Of a stretch of DNA of 64,000 nt, positions 27,645 through 37,300 are shown piece after piece; the stretch's first letter is position 1, and each line of letters starts with the position of its first letter. The stretch comes from Rheinheimera sp. Lineage in GTDB: Bacteria; Pseudomonadota; Gammaproteobacteria; Enterobacterales; Alteromonadaceae. The DNA is taken from NCBI GenBank assembly GCA_003543135.1, contig DPJG01000006.1, positions 62,001-126,000 of the forward strand, in the 5' to 3' direction. The notes under the pieces are model-generated. The model worked only from the letters and a program-made list of their open reading frames with translations, was not told the DNA's origin and ran no database searches. A program made the position numbers and the translations under genes.

Positions 27645-28454
27645 TCAGCGCTGACAATCCGGGCAATACACAGTGCTGCGTTGCCCCAGCCGCACTTCCC
27701 GCAGTTCAGTGGCACATGAAGTGCAAGCTTCACCACCCCGGCCGTACACCAGTAACTCCTGTTTAAAATAACCGGGTTTACCATCCACCTGACTGAAGTC
27801 TTTTAACGTGGTGCCGCCCTGGGTAATAGCAAACTGCAGTGTTTGTTTCACCACTGCAGTCAGCACCGCACATTCAGCCAAAGTCAAACTGTTGGCGGGG
27901 CGGGTTGGCAAAATACCGGCTTTAAACAAAGCTTCATTGGCGTAAATATTACCCACCCCAACCACCACATGATTGTCCATCAGCACCAGTTTGATGGCAC
28001 TGCTGCGTTTCTGGCAGCAAAGATGCAAATGTTCGGCAGTAAAATCCGCTGTTAAAGGCTCTGGGCCAAGCGCCGCCAGCATCGGATGCAAGCTACCTTT
28101 GGCTTGCCACAATACAGCGCCAAAACGGCGGGTGTCATTGAGGCGCAGCAAGGTCTGATTGTCGAGCAGCCAATCGACATGGTCGTGTTTACCGGGCGCT
28201 GTTGTTGCGGGTAATAGTTTCAGATTACCCGACATACCCAGATGAACCAGCATGTCGCCGGCGCTCAGATGGATCAGAAGATACTTAGCCCGGCGCGACA
28301 CCCCCAGAATGGGCTCATTGCAAAGCGCTATCACTTCATCCGGCACAGGCCAGCGTAACTGGCGCTGGCGCACCTGCATTGCAACAAGAGTCCTGCCCTG
28401 TAAATGCGGGCTTATTCCTAAGCGGGACACTTCAACTTCGGGTAATTCAGGCAT
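27645..28454 (-). CDS. mutM: Formamidopyrimidine-DNA glycosylase MutM
   Basis: 269 residues. Bifunctional glycosylase/AP lyase that removes 8-oxoguanine. Met removal from MPELPEVEV exposes the catalytic Pro and Glu, so the true start is ATG 28454. The helix-two-turn-helix has VVGVGNIYANEALF, and the C-terminal zinc finger is CTSCATELREVRLGQRSTVYCPDC. The beta-hairpin Lys (GGTTLKDF region) is present. Downstream of rpmG on the same strand with one gene between them. Confidence 0.97.
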   Translation of the reverse strand: MPELPEVEVSRLGISPHLQGRTLVAMQVRQRQLRWPVPDEVIALCNEPILGVSRRAKYLLIHLSAGDMLVHLGMSGNLKLLPATTAPGKHDHVDWLLDNQTLLRLNDTRRFGAVLWQAKGSLHPMLAALGPEPLTADFTAEHLHLCCQKRSSAIKLVLMDNHVVVGVGNIYANEALFKAGILPTRPANSLTLAECAVLTAVVKQTLQFAITQGGTTLKDFSQVDGKPGYFKQELLVYGRGGEACTSCATELREVRLGQRSTVYCPDCQR

Positions 28455-28463
28455 CACTCACAC

Positions 28464-28940
28464 TCACTGGACAGAGGGCTGTGGAAACAGCTGCTGATAT
28501 TGAACTTCGGTTATCGGATATAAAGCGGACTGGCCCTGGCGCTGCAAATAATATTGCTGCTGATGCTGATATAACCACCAGTGCTGAGCACTGTCGGCGC
28601 CAGCTAACAGCAGCACCACAGTGGCCAGTGGCGGTGTTTCCAGTGTGATGGCTTTCACGGCAGCCTGCAGCTGCAGCTGCTGCCAGGCACTGGCAATTTC
28701 AGCGGCACTGTTTGTTGTTGCCAGCTGCGGCTGAAAATGCCAGACAGTGCCGGCTTGCTGCACATTGGTTTGTGCAAACTGCAGCTGTAGCAAACTAAAA
28801 CCTTCAGCAATCACCTTTTCCGTTTGTTGCTGTTGTTGTTTTAACAAGGCCAATTGTTGTGGCACGATAAAAAACAGCAGCATCAGCGCCAACACAGCAA
28901 AAATGATGATGTTGTTCCAGTCACGTCGGCTCAACGCCAT
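28464..28940 (-). CDS. One-TM protein of unknown function between rpmG and mutM
   Basis: 158 residues from ATG 28940 (MALSRRDWNNIIIFAV), after a GAGCAGG site. One helix at about residues 11-28 (IIIFAVLALMLLFFIVP) is followed by a periplasmic, Gln-rich stretch with AEGFSLLQLQFAQTNV and LLLAGADSAQHWWLYQHQQQYYLQ. No known domain is seen. The 9-base gap to mutM suggests shared transcription. A longer frame to 29066 lacks a start signal and is not used. Confidence 0.6.
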   Translation of the reverse strand: MALSRRDWNNIIIFAVLALMLLFFIVPQQLALLKQQQQQTEKVIAEGFSLLQLQFAQTNVQQAGTVWHFQPQLATTNSAAEIASAWQQLQLQAAVKAITLETPPLATVVLLLAGADSAQHWWLYQHQQQYYLQRQGQSALYPITEVQYQQLFPQPSVQ

Positions 28941-29130
28941 AACCTGCTCACCTTTAACAGAAAAAACGCAGTTTAATGCATGCCAAAGCACAAGCCTAGT
29001 ACAGCAGCGGCTTTTGTCGGCAAAGGCGCAGGCAGAAACCAAGTGGGAAAATAACAGCAACACCATCTGCCGTTGTGCACGGCTAGCCTGATCAGGGCGT
29101 AATCATTTTTTGCAAAGGGCAGAAAAACAA

Positions 29131-29153
29131 AAACCCGGTACAGGACCGGGTTT
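29131..29153 (-). terminator. Intrinsic terminator of rpmB-rpmG
   Basis: Arms AAACCCGGT / ACCGGGTTT with a 5-base loop; on the minus strand a TTTTTG tail follows. It lies 21 bases past the rpmG stop. Confidence 0.8.
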
Positions 29154-29174
29154 TGCTTTTGGAAATAAATCCGA

Positions 29175-29330
29175 TTATTTGATTTTCGCTTCTTTGAAAA
29201 TCACGTGCTTGCGCACTTTAGGATCGAATTTTTTGATTTCCATTTTTTCTGGCATGGTGCGCTTGTTTTTATCAGTTGTATAAAAAAAGCCGGTACCAGC
29301 AGAAGAAACTAAACGAATTTTATCGCGCAT
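29175..29330 (-). CDS. rpmG: 50S ribosomal protein L33
   Basis: 51 residues, [20 protein letters not shown] through [24 protein letters not shown]. It lacks the Cys pairs of the zinc-binding C+ paralogue, so it is the C- (zinc-free) form. Follows rpmB after 10 bases, as in E. coli. Confidence 0.97.
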   Translation of the reverse strand: MRDKIRLVSSAGTGFFYTTDKNKRTMPEKMEIKKFDPKVRKHVIFKEAKIK

Positions 29331-29340
29331 TTTCTAATCC

Positions 29341-29577
29341 TTAAACCTTTTGACCTTGCTTACGCAGATCAGCTAAAACTGCATCGATACCATTTTTATC
29401 GATGATACGCATAGCGCGTGTTGAAAGACGCAGCGATACGAAACGGTTTTCGCTTTCAACCCAGAAACGGTGAGTTTGCAGGTTAGGCAGGAAACGGCGC
29501 TTAGTTGCGTTGTTGGCGTGTGAACGACGGTTACCTACCATCGGACCTTTACCAGTGATTTGGCACACTCTAGACAT
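29341..29577 (-). CDS. rpmB: 50S ribosomal protein L28
   Basis: 78 residues starting [20 protein letters not shown], then [20 protein letters not shown]. The Cys at position 5 is the only one, so no complete zinc-binding set is present. Upstream lies the broken radC, preserving the usual radC-rpmB-rpmG order. Confidence 0.97.
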   Translation of the reverse strand: MSRVCQITGKGPMVGNRRSHANNATKRRFLPNLQTHRFWVESENRFVSLRLSTRAMRIIDKNGIDAVLADLRKQGQKV

Positions 29578-29743
29578 GTCAATGTTTCTCCAAAATTACT
29601 TCAGCTCGAGCTATCGTCATCCTTCTGGCCTGGAAGAATGCCCCGGATTTCTGAAAGGGCGCAATTTATACAGGATCCCAGTCTAAAACTCAAGGTAATT
29701 CTGCCTTGAATTTAACCGTTCTTGTTTGCGATCCGATCAGATC

Positions 29744-29938
29744 TTAAAGCCAGCCGCGTTCTGCAAAGGAAATGACCTCTGCGTCGCCGACCACAAAATG
29801 ATCCAATAACTTGATATCGACCAAAGCCATGGCTTGGGTCAGGCGCTCCGTTATAGCTCTGTCAGCGCGACTCGGCTCAGCAACTCCGGATGGATGATTG
29901 TGAGCCACAATAACGGAATGAACATCATAACTAGCTGA
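29744..29938 (-). pseudogene. radC: 3' fragment of radC, cut by the prophage
   Basis: The minus strand encodes 64 codons: [13 protein letters not shown], then [20 protein letters not shown], then [21 protein letters not shown] and a stop. These are the C-terminal JAMM-domain residues of RadC (HxHPSG plus Asp), complete to the natural end. Upstream, an in-frame TAA sits at 29939-29941 and homology stops, so the first ~160 residues are missing. This is the chromosomal radC position next to rpmB. The missing part is expected beyond the right end of the window. Confidence 0.88.
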
Positions 29939-30098
29939 TTAGAATGATTAATTTTAAGCTTTACCAGCTAGGGAATATCACATTCTGTACACAGTTATGT
30001 AGTCAAGCGTCAAAGTGCTCCTTTGCCACTGGACTAAATTCGAGCGGCATAATACCTTGTTTGTGGTTCCGAGCAAAGTTTATATATAGGGTCAATCG

Positions 30099-30779
30099 AT
30101 GTGCGGCAGGTTGAATGTAACTGACGATCCATTTGTAATTGGACTACTTGAAGAACTCGGCATCAGTCTGATGCCACAACCACTAAGAACTGGCCGCTTT
30201 ATCCGGGCAACAAACAAAGTTTCTGTTGTACTCGAAGAAGCTGGTGGCCGCCGCCTGCAAGATGCAATTTGGTGGCTGTTACTGGAGCCAAGCGAGGCCG
30301 GCTTTAAACCTTCACAGTACACATCATTCAACACCAGGTACGACAAACTGAACACAAAAGGCAGTGCCGGATACACCGCTTATCGTCAGCATCGCTGTGT
30401 TATACCTGTATCAGGGTTTGGTGAAACTGAAGTGATTGATGGTAAGACCGTTTATCACGACTTCATAGGCGACAAAGCCTTAGCCTTGGGTGGCCTGTAT
30501 CGAACGTGGCTGAACAAGGAAACAGGTGAACTCACATACTCTTGTTCAGTTATAACATTACCACCTCACCCCAAGCTGATGCCATATCACTCGAAGGCGA
30601 TGCCTCTGATTCTTCCCAGGGCACGGTTGAACCAGTGGCTTTCACCAAGCACAGATGCAGTAAATGATTTGGGTGATTTGCTTCAGCCAATTTTGCGAGA
30701 AAACCTGACCGGGTTTCAGATTGATAAACCCAGCACTCATAATAAAATCGGTGACAGTTTCAGATTGGAAATGGATTAA
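30099..30779 (+). CDS. SRAP/HMCES-family protein (YedK-like), abasic-site DNA crosslinker
   Basis: 226 residues. Starts MCGRLN, which after Met removal exposes catalytic Cys2. Conserved SRAP features are FNTRYDKL (Asn/Arg/Glu site, about residue 83), CVIPVSGFGE near 107, LYRTWL and MPYHSKAMPLIL with the active His (about 168). In the family Cys2 forms a thiazolidine link to abasic sites in single-stranded DNA. A promoter-like TTGTTT-18-TATATA ends at 30086. It is the first gene inside the left end, on the strand opposite to the late genes, so it may be expressed in the lysogen. Confidence 0.92.
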   Translation: MCGRLNVTDDPFVIGLLEELGISLMPQPLRTGRFIRATNKVSVVLEEAGGRRLQDAIWWLLLEPSEAGFKPSQYTSFNTRYDKLNTKGSAGYTAYRQHRCVIPVSGFGETEVIDGKTVYHDFIGDKALALGGLYRTWLNKETGELTYSCSVITLPPHPKLMPYHSKAMPLILPRARLNQWLSPSTDAVNDLGDLLQPILRENLTGFQIDKPSTHNKIGDSFRLEMD

Positions 30780-30790
30780 GGCCCGCACAC

Positions 30791-31018
30791 ATGCATATTG
30801 TAATAATGCTCTTTCTGGTACTGCTGGGCTTCGCGGCCGGTGAAAACATCAGTTGGTTGCTGGGGCTGCCATTGATGTTTGGTGGACTCTATGTGGGGTT
30901 CGGTGACTGGGGTGGGAAAAAGAAAGCGGCCTGGCGCCAGCAGCAGGAAGGTTTATTCGTACTGCTGGGCCTTGTCTCAATGGTGTTAGTGATCGTCGGA
31001 AATATCTTTAATCTGTAG
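30791..31018 (+). CDS. Small membrane protein of unknown function
   Basis: 75 residues with two or three hydrophobic segments (about 3-17, 21-38 and 54-72) and a charged loop GGKKKAAWRQQQEG. Starts 11 bases after the SRAP stop with AAGG upstream, so it is probably co-transcribed with it. Its last 33 bases overlap the 3' end of a convergent gene. No family recognised. Confidence 0.55.
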   Translation: MHIVIMLFLVLLGFAAGENISWLLGLPLMFGGLYVGFGDWGGKKKAAWRQQQEGLFVLLGLVSMVLVIVGNIFNL

Positions 31019-31207
31019 GTTCAGTAATTTATGGCAATGCCGTACAGCGGACAGAGATAACATCACCAACCTGTTTACCTTATCCATGTTTGGTGCAGAT
31101 AGCTCGTCGCGCTCGAACAGCGCTTCAAGAAATAACTCAGCATCCGCAATCCCTGCAATAATTTCATCCACGGTATCAATGCTGATTCTTTCAAATAAGG
31201 TCGTCAT
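30986..31207 (-). CDS. Small helical protein of unknown function
   Basis: 73 residues, soluble and acidic, mostly helical (ISIDTVDEIIAGIADAELFLEALFERDEL, then NRLVMLSLSAVRHCHKLLNL). A good ribosome binding site (AGGAG, 6-7 bases before ATG 31207) is present but can be hidden in a hairpin at 31209-31236. Last minus-strand gene of the prophage, 133 bases beyond the giant gene's stop. Function unknown. Confidence 0.6.
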   Translation of the reverse strand: MTTLFERISIDTVDEIIAGIADAELFLEALFERDELSAPNMDKVNRLVMLSLSAVRHCHKLLNLQIKDISDDH

Positions 31208-31208
31208 A

Positions 31209-31236
31209 GGTGTCTCCTGAATTTAAGGGACACCTA
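31209..31236 (-). promoter_or_regulatory. Inverted repeat covering the ribosome binding site of the 73-residue gene
   Basis: On the minus strand AGGTGTC-CCT pairs with AGG-A-GACACCT (10 bp, one bulged A, 7-base loop), immediately before ATG. The AGGAG site is inside the 3' arm. It could be an RNA switch or a repressor operator. Confidence 0.5.
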
Positions 31237-31340
31237 TAATTTCACCGAAAAGAATTCACGCCACAAATCGTTCTGACCAATAAAAACAACAAGTTAGCTT
31301 GATAAACGATTTGTTGCGATGAATTTTAAATGTGTTATGG

Positions 31341-34300
31341 CTACCATTCACCAAGCTTGTGTCTGACATAAGCATTGCTGTACAGCGCATTTTTTTGGCG
31401 CGTGATGTCGTCAAGCTTTTCGCGTTTCTGAGCTGAGCTCAACCGGTTATTGTTGTTCACCATTTCAGCCTGCTTACTGAGCTCAGACAATTTCCGCTGC
31501 ACTCTTGCCAACTGCACCCGGGCACCGAGAGCTTTTGATTCGCTCTTCTTCAGCTCCTGCTGCCTTACAACATCACCCTCTTCTACTGCACGCTTATAAC
31601 TGCCATAAGCCTGATTAGCTGCCTCCATGGCATCATAAAATTCATCCTGAAATTTAGTGGCGGTTTTTGGTGCATCCCCCTGATAGAAGGCTTTAATAAC
31701 CGGATAGCGGCTTATTGGCGTGTCGGCTTTTTCGATGCCCAGCATCTGCCTCGCCATGATGTCCGATAGACCCAGAACATAACCACCGATAGTGCCGGTG
31801 TAACCAGTCACAATGTGCTCAACCTTTTTCGGTGACACACCAAAGGCCTCACCAATCATCTTTGCAATGTCACTGGTGTAGGCGTTGTATCGGTCCTGAG
31901 CCTGTTTGTTTTCGTCGGCCATGCCTTCGATTGCAGAACCTTTAAAGAACGAGCGGTTGGTCATCACCTCAACCACTGGCAGCGCAATTTGTGGAATGGG
32001 GTTCAGTGCCAGGGTATTGAACACTGCATGCGCCACAGATTTGCCAAGATCACTTGCAGGCTGACTGCCGGTGCCAAAGTGCAGCATCCGTTCAGGGATT
32101 GTCCCAAACACAATGCCGAGCTCAAACGGTTTAGGAATTCGGAAGTGATCATCACCAATCCAGAAGTGCCAGTTGCCATCTTTGTCGAAGTCCGGCAATT
32201 CTTTGTATCGTTCGTCATCATCATTCATAGCCGCCAGTGCCAGACTGAATGCGGCCACCTTCATTCCTTTCATGGCCAGATTGGCACTGAGAACTTTCAG
32301 CACACGGTCACCATCACCGGCCCGAGCAGCACGCACCAACTTGCTCATACCCTGTAGCCTGGCATTGAAGAACGGGAGCATATCAATCATGGTACCAATC
32401 AATGCAAAGTTGCCTTTGAGGGAATAGTCCATCAGGTCTTTAGCTTCAAATGCTGCCTGGCGTTTTGATTTCCCTTTGGCCAGCGCCGCTTCATAGGTCG
32501 AAAGCCGGTTGGCGTTTTCGAACTTGTCGCTGGCATTGCGGTACTTTTCAAACAGCTGGCTGCTCTTTGTTACCAGTGAATCCATGTAACTTTCTATTTC
32601 ACCTGAACCTAAGCCTTTTGCAGCGAGCGTTCGCCGGATTTGTTGCGCTGCAGCTTCCGGATCAGCACCATGCACATAACCCCCCTGAAATGCCGCGCCG
32701 GAAAAAATCAGGTCCCGGTAAAGCTCATCTTCCTTAAATGCCTTTTTGATACCCTTAATGCTGTCCGTACCAAACTTGAAATCATCTTTATTGATCATCC
32801 AGGCATGAGCAGCGTCACGAACAAAGTTCTTAAAGATGAAATCGGGCGACAGCGTAATGCCTGCAGTAACAAACCGCTTTGCACCGCGTGCTAATTTGTT
32901 GAACAGAGATTTACTGCCAGCGTCATTGATTTGCAGCAGGCCACGCAATAAAGCCGGATCCGACACAACATAAGCCTCGGCTTGGCCATTGCGCATAACC
33001 TTCACTTTGCTCAATAAGTTGAGCTCCGTCTGGCTTAGAGCAGCAATATCAGGGCTGGTCACTGCCTCCATGTAATCAGTGCCGCTCAGGTTATCAACAA
33101 TTTCGAGCATGGCCTTGTTCTTTAAGGCCGCATCAATCAGTGTCGACTGGCGCTGAATGATGTTTTCAAGAAGGTCTTTGGTTGACTGCTTGCCGCCCTT
33201 CAACTCTTTAATTTTTGCAGACTGGTTGGCCATACCCTTTTTGGATTTCGGGCCATGTACCATGGCAGCAACACCTTCCATTTCCGGATCAATATCCATG
33301 TCACGGAAAAATGGAACATACCATTCTTCGTCAAAACCGCCCCGCTGCTCCGGACTGATTAAGCCTGCTTCTTCAGCCAGGGTAATGACCGCAGAGTTGA
33401 TCTTGTTGTATTCCTGCCGGACTTGTTCAAACAGTTCTTCCTTGCCATTGGCGAGTGCTTTAAGTTCGGCAATATCCGCTTCGGTTAAATTATTCTCACG
33501 GCCTTCAGCCATTAACCGCTCTGCCCTGTTAGCTCCCATCCATGCCAGCCAGTTATTCAGGTCATCGCCCAACATGCCAAATACTTCAAGCATACCCTTG
33601 GTGTCAGCCTTTCGAGCAACAACGCCATCACGCCATTCAGGAGCCCCATAATTGAATACAGCATGCAGCACATCAGCCAAACCTGATGCCAGGCGCGCAG
33701 AGACATAACCCTGCTTGTTCGGATCCGTAACACCAACTGATTCTTCAGCCTGCTTAATGCCGGCCATGCCGTCGAAAATGCCCTCATTCAGCCGTTGCCA
33801 AAACGACTGCTGCTTCAGCATATCAATCGTTTCTTTGGTGCGGCGCTTTGCCTGCTGAGTCAGTGTTTCACGGGCCTGTTCATCAAGGCCAAGCTTTTCC
33901 TTGGCGGTGCGGGTGTCCGGCTCTGCAGCTTTGGTTCTGCTGAACATCAGTTCCGCTTCAACTACATCTGTATCACCAGGTGAGGCTTTAGCAGTTGCAG
34001 TATCTTTGGCTGATTTATTAAACATGAAACCGGCACGAATTGACTCGAGCATGTCGTCCATTAAGTCGAGATCCGGATCACCTGCCTGTGCCAGGCCAAC
34101 AGATACGAATGCTTTATGCAGCCACCGCTTCAATGCGTTCCACCAGTATTTCACCGGCCCTTCGACTGGCTTGTTTTGAACATAGTAAGCAAAGAGTTCT
34201 TCGGCTTTGTCCGATTCAGACAGGCCATCATAATCGAGGTCTATCTGGCGCCAGCGACCTGAGAAGTATTTGTTGGAGCGTGTTGCCTGCAGACGGCGGA

Positions 34301-37300
34301 TAAAGTCGCCATAGACTTCTGCACTGACTACATTTTTCAAACCGCCGTGGCCAATAACTTCATGCGCCAGGGTGGTGCGAAGTTCTTCGGTAGAGCGGAT
34401 GTTCTCAGCAATGATATACGCGGTATTGCTACCGGCATCGAATGCCCCGCGCACCAAGTCGCCTTCAAGCGACATCTGCCATAGTGATTCAGCTTCAGCC
34501 TGTGTTTTCAGAATTATTACTTTGATACCAGCTGCACCATTCAGGCGTTTCATAATGCTGGCAACCAGCTGTTCCGCGAGTTTTGGGTTTACGCCTTTGG
34601 CAGGTTTGCTCTCGATTGTGTTCTCACGGTTAAACTGGATGTCTGGGTTTTCCTTGACAAGATCATCCTTGGTGAGTACGTTTTGCTCAGAACCCCGTGA
34701 CGGTGAACCACTTAAGGGCAATTGTGACCCGATGAGTCGTACTAGATCGGGGTTTTTACTATCCAGCTGCTGTGGTTGTTCAGTGGTTGAAGTTTCGGCT
34801 ATACTGATGCTATCGACGTCATTTGATGGCGTCGATTCAGGGGTTGCAAGCGAGACATTTGAATTCTCGGTCTGGGCAACCCCTGTTTGTTTCCGCTCAA
34901 TGCTGTGGTCGTAATAACGTTTCCCGTCAGTCTGCTCATGCACTACGGCAACTATGTCGTGAACCACGCCCCCGATATTCGCTTTAACACCATAGTAATG
35001 CGTAGCTACAATGCTCGGGTTGCCGCTTTTATGTGGTTGAGCACCCAAATATTCAGCCTGCTTTAGTAGCTCTGGCGTGGCCACAACGGATTTGATTAAG
35101 TCTTGCTGGGCACCGCGCAAAGTATGCTTGACTCCATTTTTGCTGATAGTTATTTGATGCCCTGTTTTAGCATTCTGCACCGTCGAACCAGCAAAATTTC
35201 TTGCTGCATAATCCAAGGCCGCCACACTCAGCTCCCGTAAACTTTCGGTTTCCGGCAACGCAGTTGTGTCCACCTCAACTACATTTGCCGCAGCTGAGAC
35301 TCGACTAAATTTCAAATCCGTCGGCAAGCCAAACTCTTTACGCAGGGCATTGTAGGCCTGCTTGTTCACCGACTCAGGCGAATCGTTGTTAAGCGTGTTG
35401 AACTGCTCAAATGTCAGGCTTGCCTGAGCCCGATCCACATCTGATTCATACTGCTCTTCAAGTCGAGCAACCGCTTGCGCATATCCCGGTGATGACTCTT
35501 TGAGCTTTTGCTGCTTCACCTGCTGCGCGATGTACTTTTTCTTCGTTGTACGGAGGATGGCTGGCAGCTCCTGTGCAGCGTTGCTGGTTGGCGAACTCTC
35601 GATTACACTTGCTTCTGCCTCCACCGATGGCAGAGTCACGCTGTCGGAAGTACCCAACCTGGTGTCGATAGTCTCAGGTTGGGATGCTCCAGAAACAGAA
35701 ATCCCAACCGATGCTGGGGGTTGTTCTGTTGAACCAGATTCATTTGTCGAACTGGGAAATTCATTGGCAAGTGAGATTAACTCACTGATCGGCGCAGCAA
35801 ATCTGATGATGTCCACATCATCACCTTTTTCGCGCTTTGCCAGCCACTGGTGATGACCATCCAGGACATAGCCATCAGCTGAGACAAGGATTGACCGATC
35901 ACCACCGTCAAAGCCCATGGCCTTTGTCACCTTCGATGGCGAAAACTCTGCTTGTGTAGGCTTTAATTCAGTTGCCGGTACAGAGTCTTGTTCATGATTA
36001 ACGCCCCGAGCCTTTAAGAACTGAGTCATTGCACCGCGATGCTCAGCCTTAATCTGTGGCATTTCAGCCCGGGGAATTTTCAATGTGCCCGAGTCGTCTG
36101 AAAATGCTGTCCACTCACTGTCAATGGATTGGCCTGCCACATCTGCTGCAGGGACTACTTCCGATTGAGCCGACTGAGTTTCTGCGACACGCCAGCCAAA
36201 GCCTTCACCAAACGGCACGGCTTCCAAAGTTTGCCCTGCCTTCTTTGCAACCCGGGCGGACTTACTGGCCAGCGCCTCTTTGGGGCTTTGAAATGGTAGG
36301 CCATTACCTTTAACTGTGACACCTGATTGGTCACCAGCAAAGATGATGTCTTTTTGTGGTAACCGAGGAACGGCTGCAGACTGCTCGGCAGTGCGCTGTA
36401 GATTTTGGGTAAACTCTTGAGCCGCTTGCTGTGGCCTGCCGTCACCGGCAAAAATCACATTTTTATCGGTGATTTGGCGCGGCGCGTTTCGCATACGCTC
36501 CATGTCGGCCTGTGCTTGTTTGCGCTGCTCGCTCTGTGCATCGATTGGGGCTACATCAATAAGGCCTGTTGGAGTGAATTCCGGTTGACCTTCCGGCTCC
36601 ATGAACTCGCCCTGCATAGCCCGGTCATCAGCACTTCGACTATCTGCGGCTAAGATAATATCTTTATCTTCTATTTGGCCGGCATAAGGTGTGAACGGTT
36701 GCGGCTCTGACATAGGACGTTGATTGTCGGCAAACGTTGAAGGAACATTTGCGCCCATCAGCTCGCCTTCAATCACTGGGCGCGACACTACTGGCAGGTT
36801 GCTGATTGTTTCCATATCAGCCTGGCGCTGCGCTGAGGACTGAGCAGCACTGTCAAAAGCTGCGGCCAAGTCAGGGTTGCTATCACGAATGGCGTCAGCG
36901 TCTGGGTCCCGAACCGGCTCTGGTTGTTTACGGTTTGCAAGGCCACCAATAGCACCAGCTGACGCACCGAACGCACCACCGGCAACACCTTCGTTCAGTG
37001 CCGCAACTGCAACGCCTTCCGTTGGGTCACGGCCATCTACCTGCGCCAAGGCCTTATTGACGCCATATTCCTGAACACCGGCCTGAGCAGCTTCAGTGCT
37101 GCCTTCAATGGCAAAGCCTTTGGCCGCGGAGCGGAATGCACCAGACTTCGCCAGGCGCGCACCGGTCAGTGCTTTGCCGATGATTGGATCCGCAATGGCT
37201 GAGCCTGCAAAGTTAGCCAACAACGTTGCCGGGTCTTTGCGCACATCATCAGCGAGCTTTGCGGCAATCGTTTCATCAGTGGCATTCCACAATGAATCTG

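Noticed and set aside
29578-29743. A tRNA gene as the prophage target
   Set aside because: No cloverleaf or tRNA-like 3' end is visible at the left boundary; the disrupted gene is radC.
34372-34914. 180-codon plus-strand ORF
   Set aside because: Lies fully antisense to the giant polyvalent gene, whose coding frame and domains are clear; composition is that of a shadow frame.
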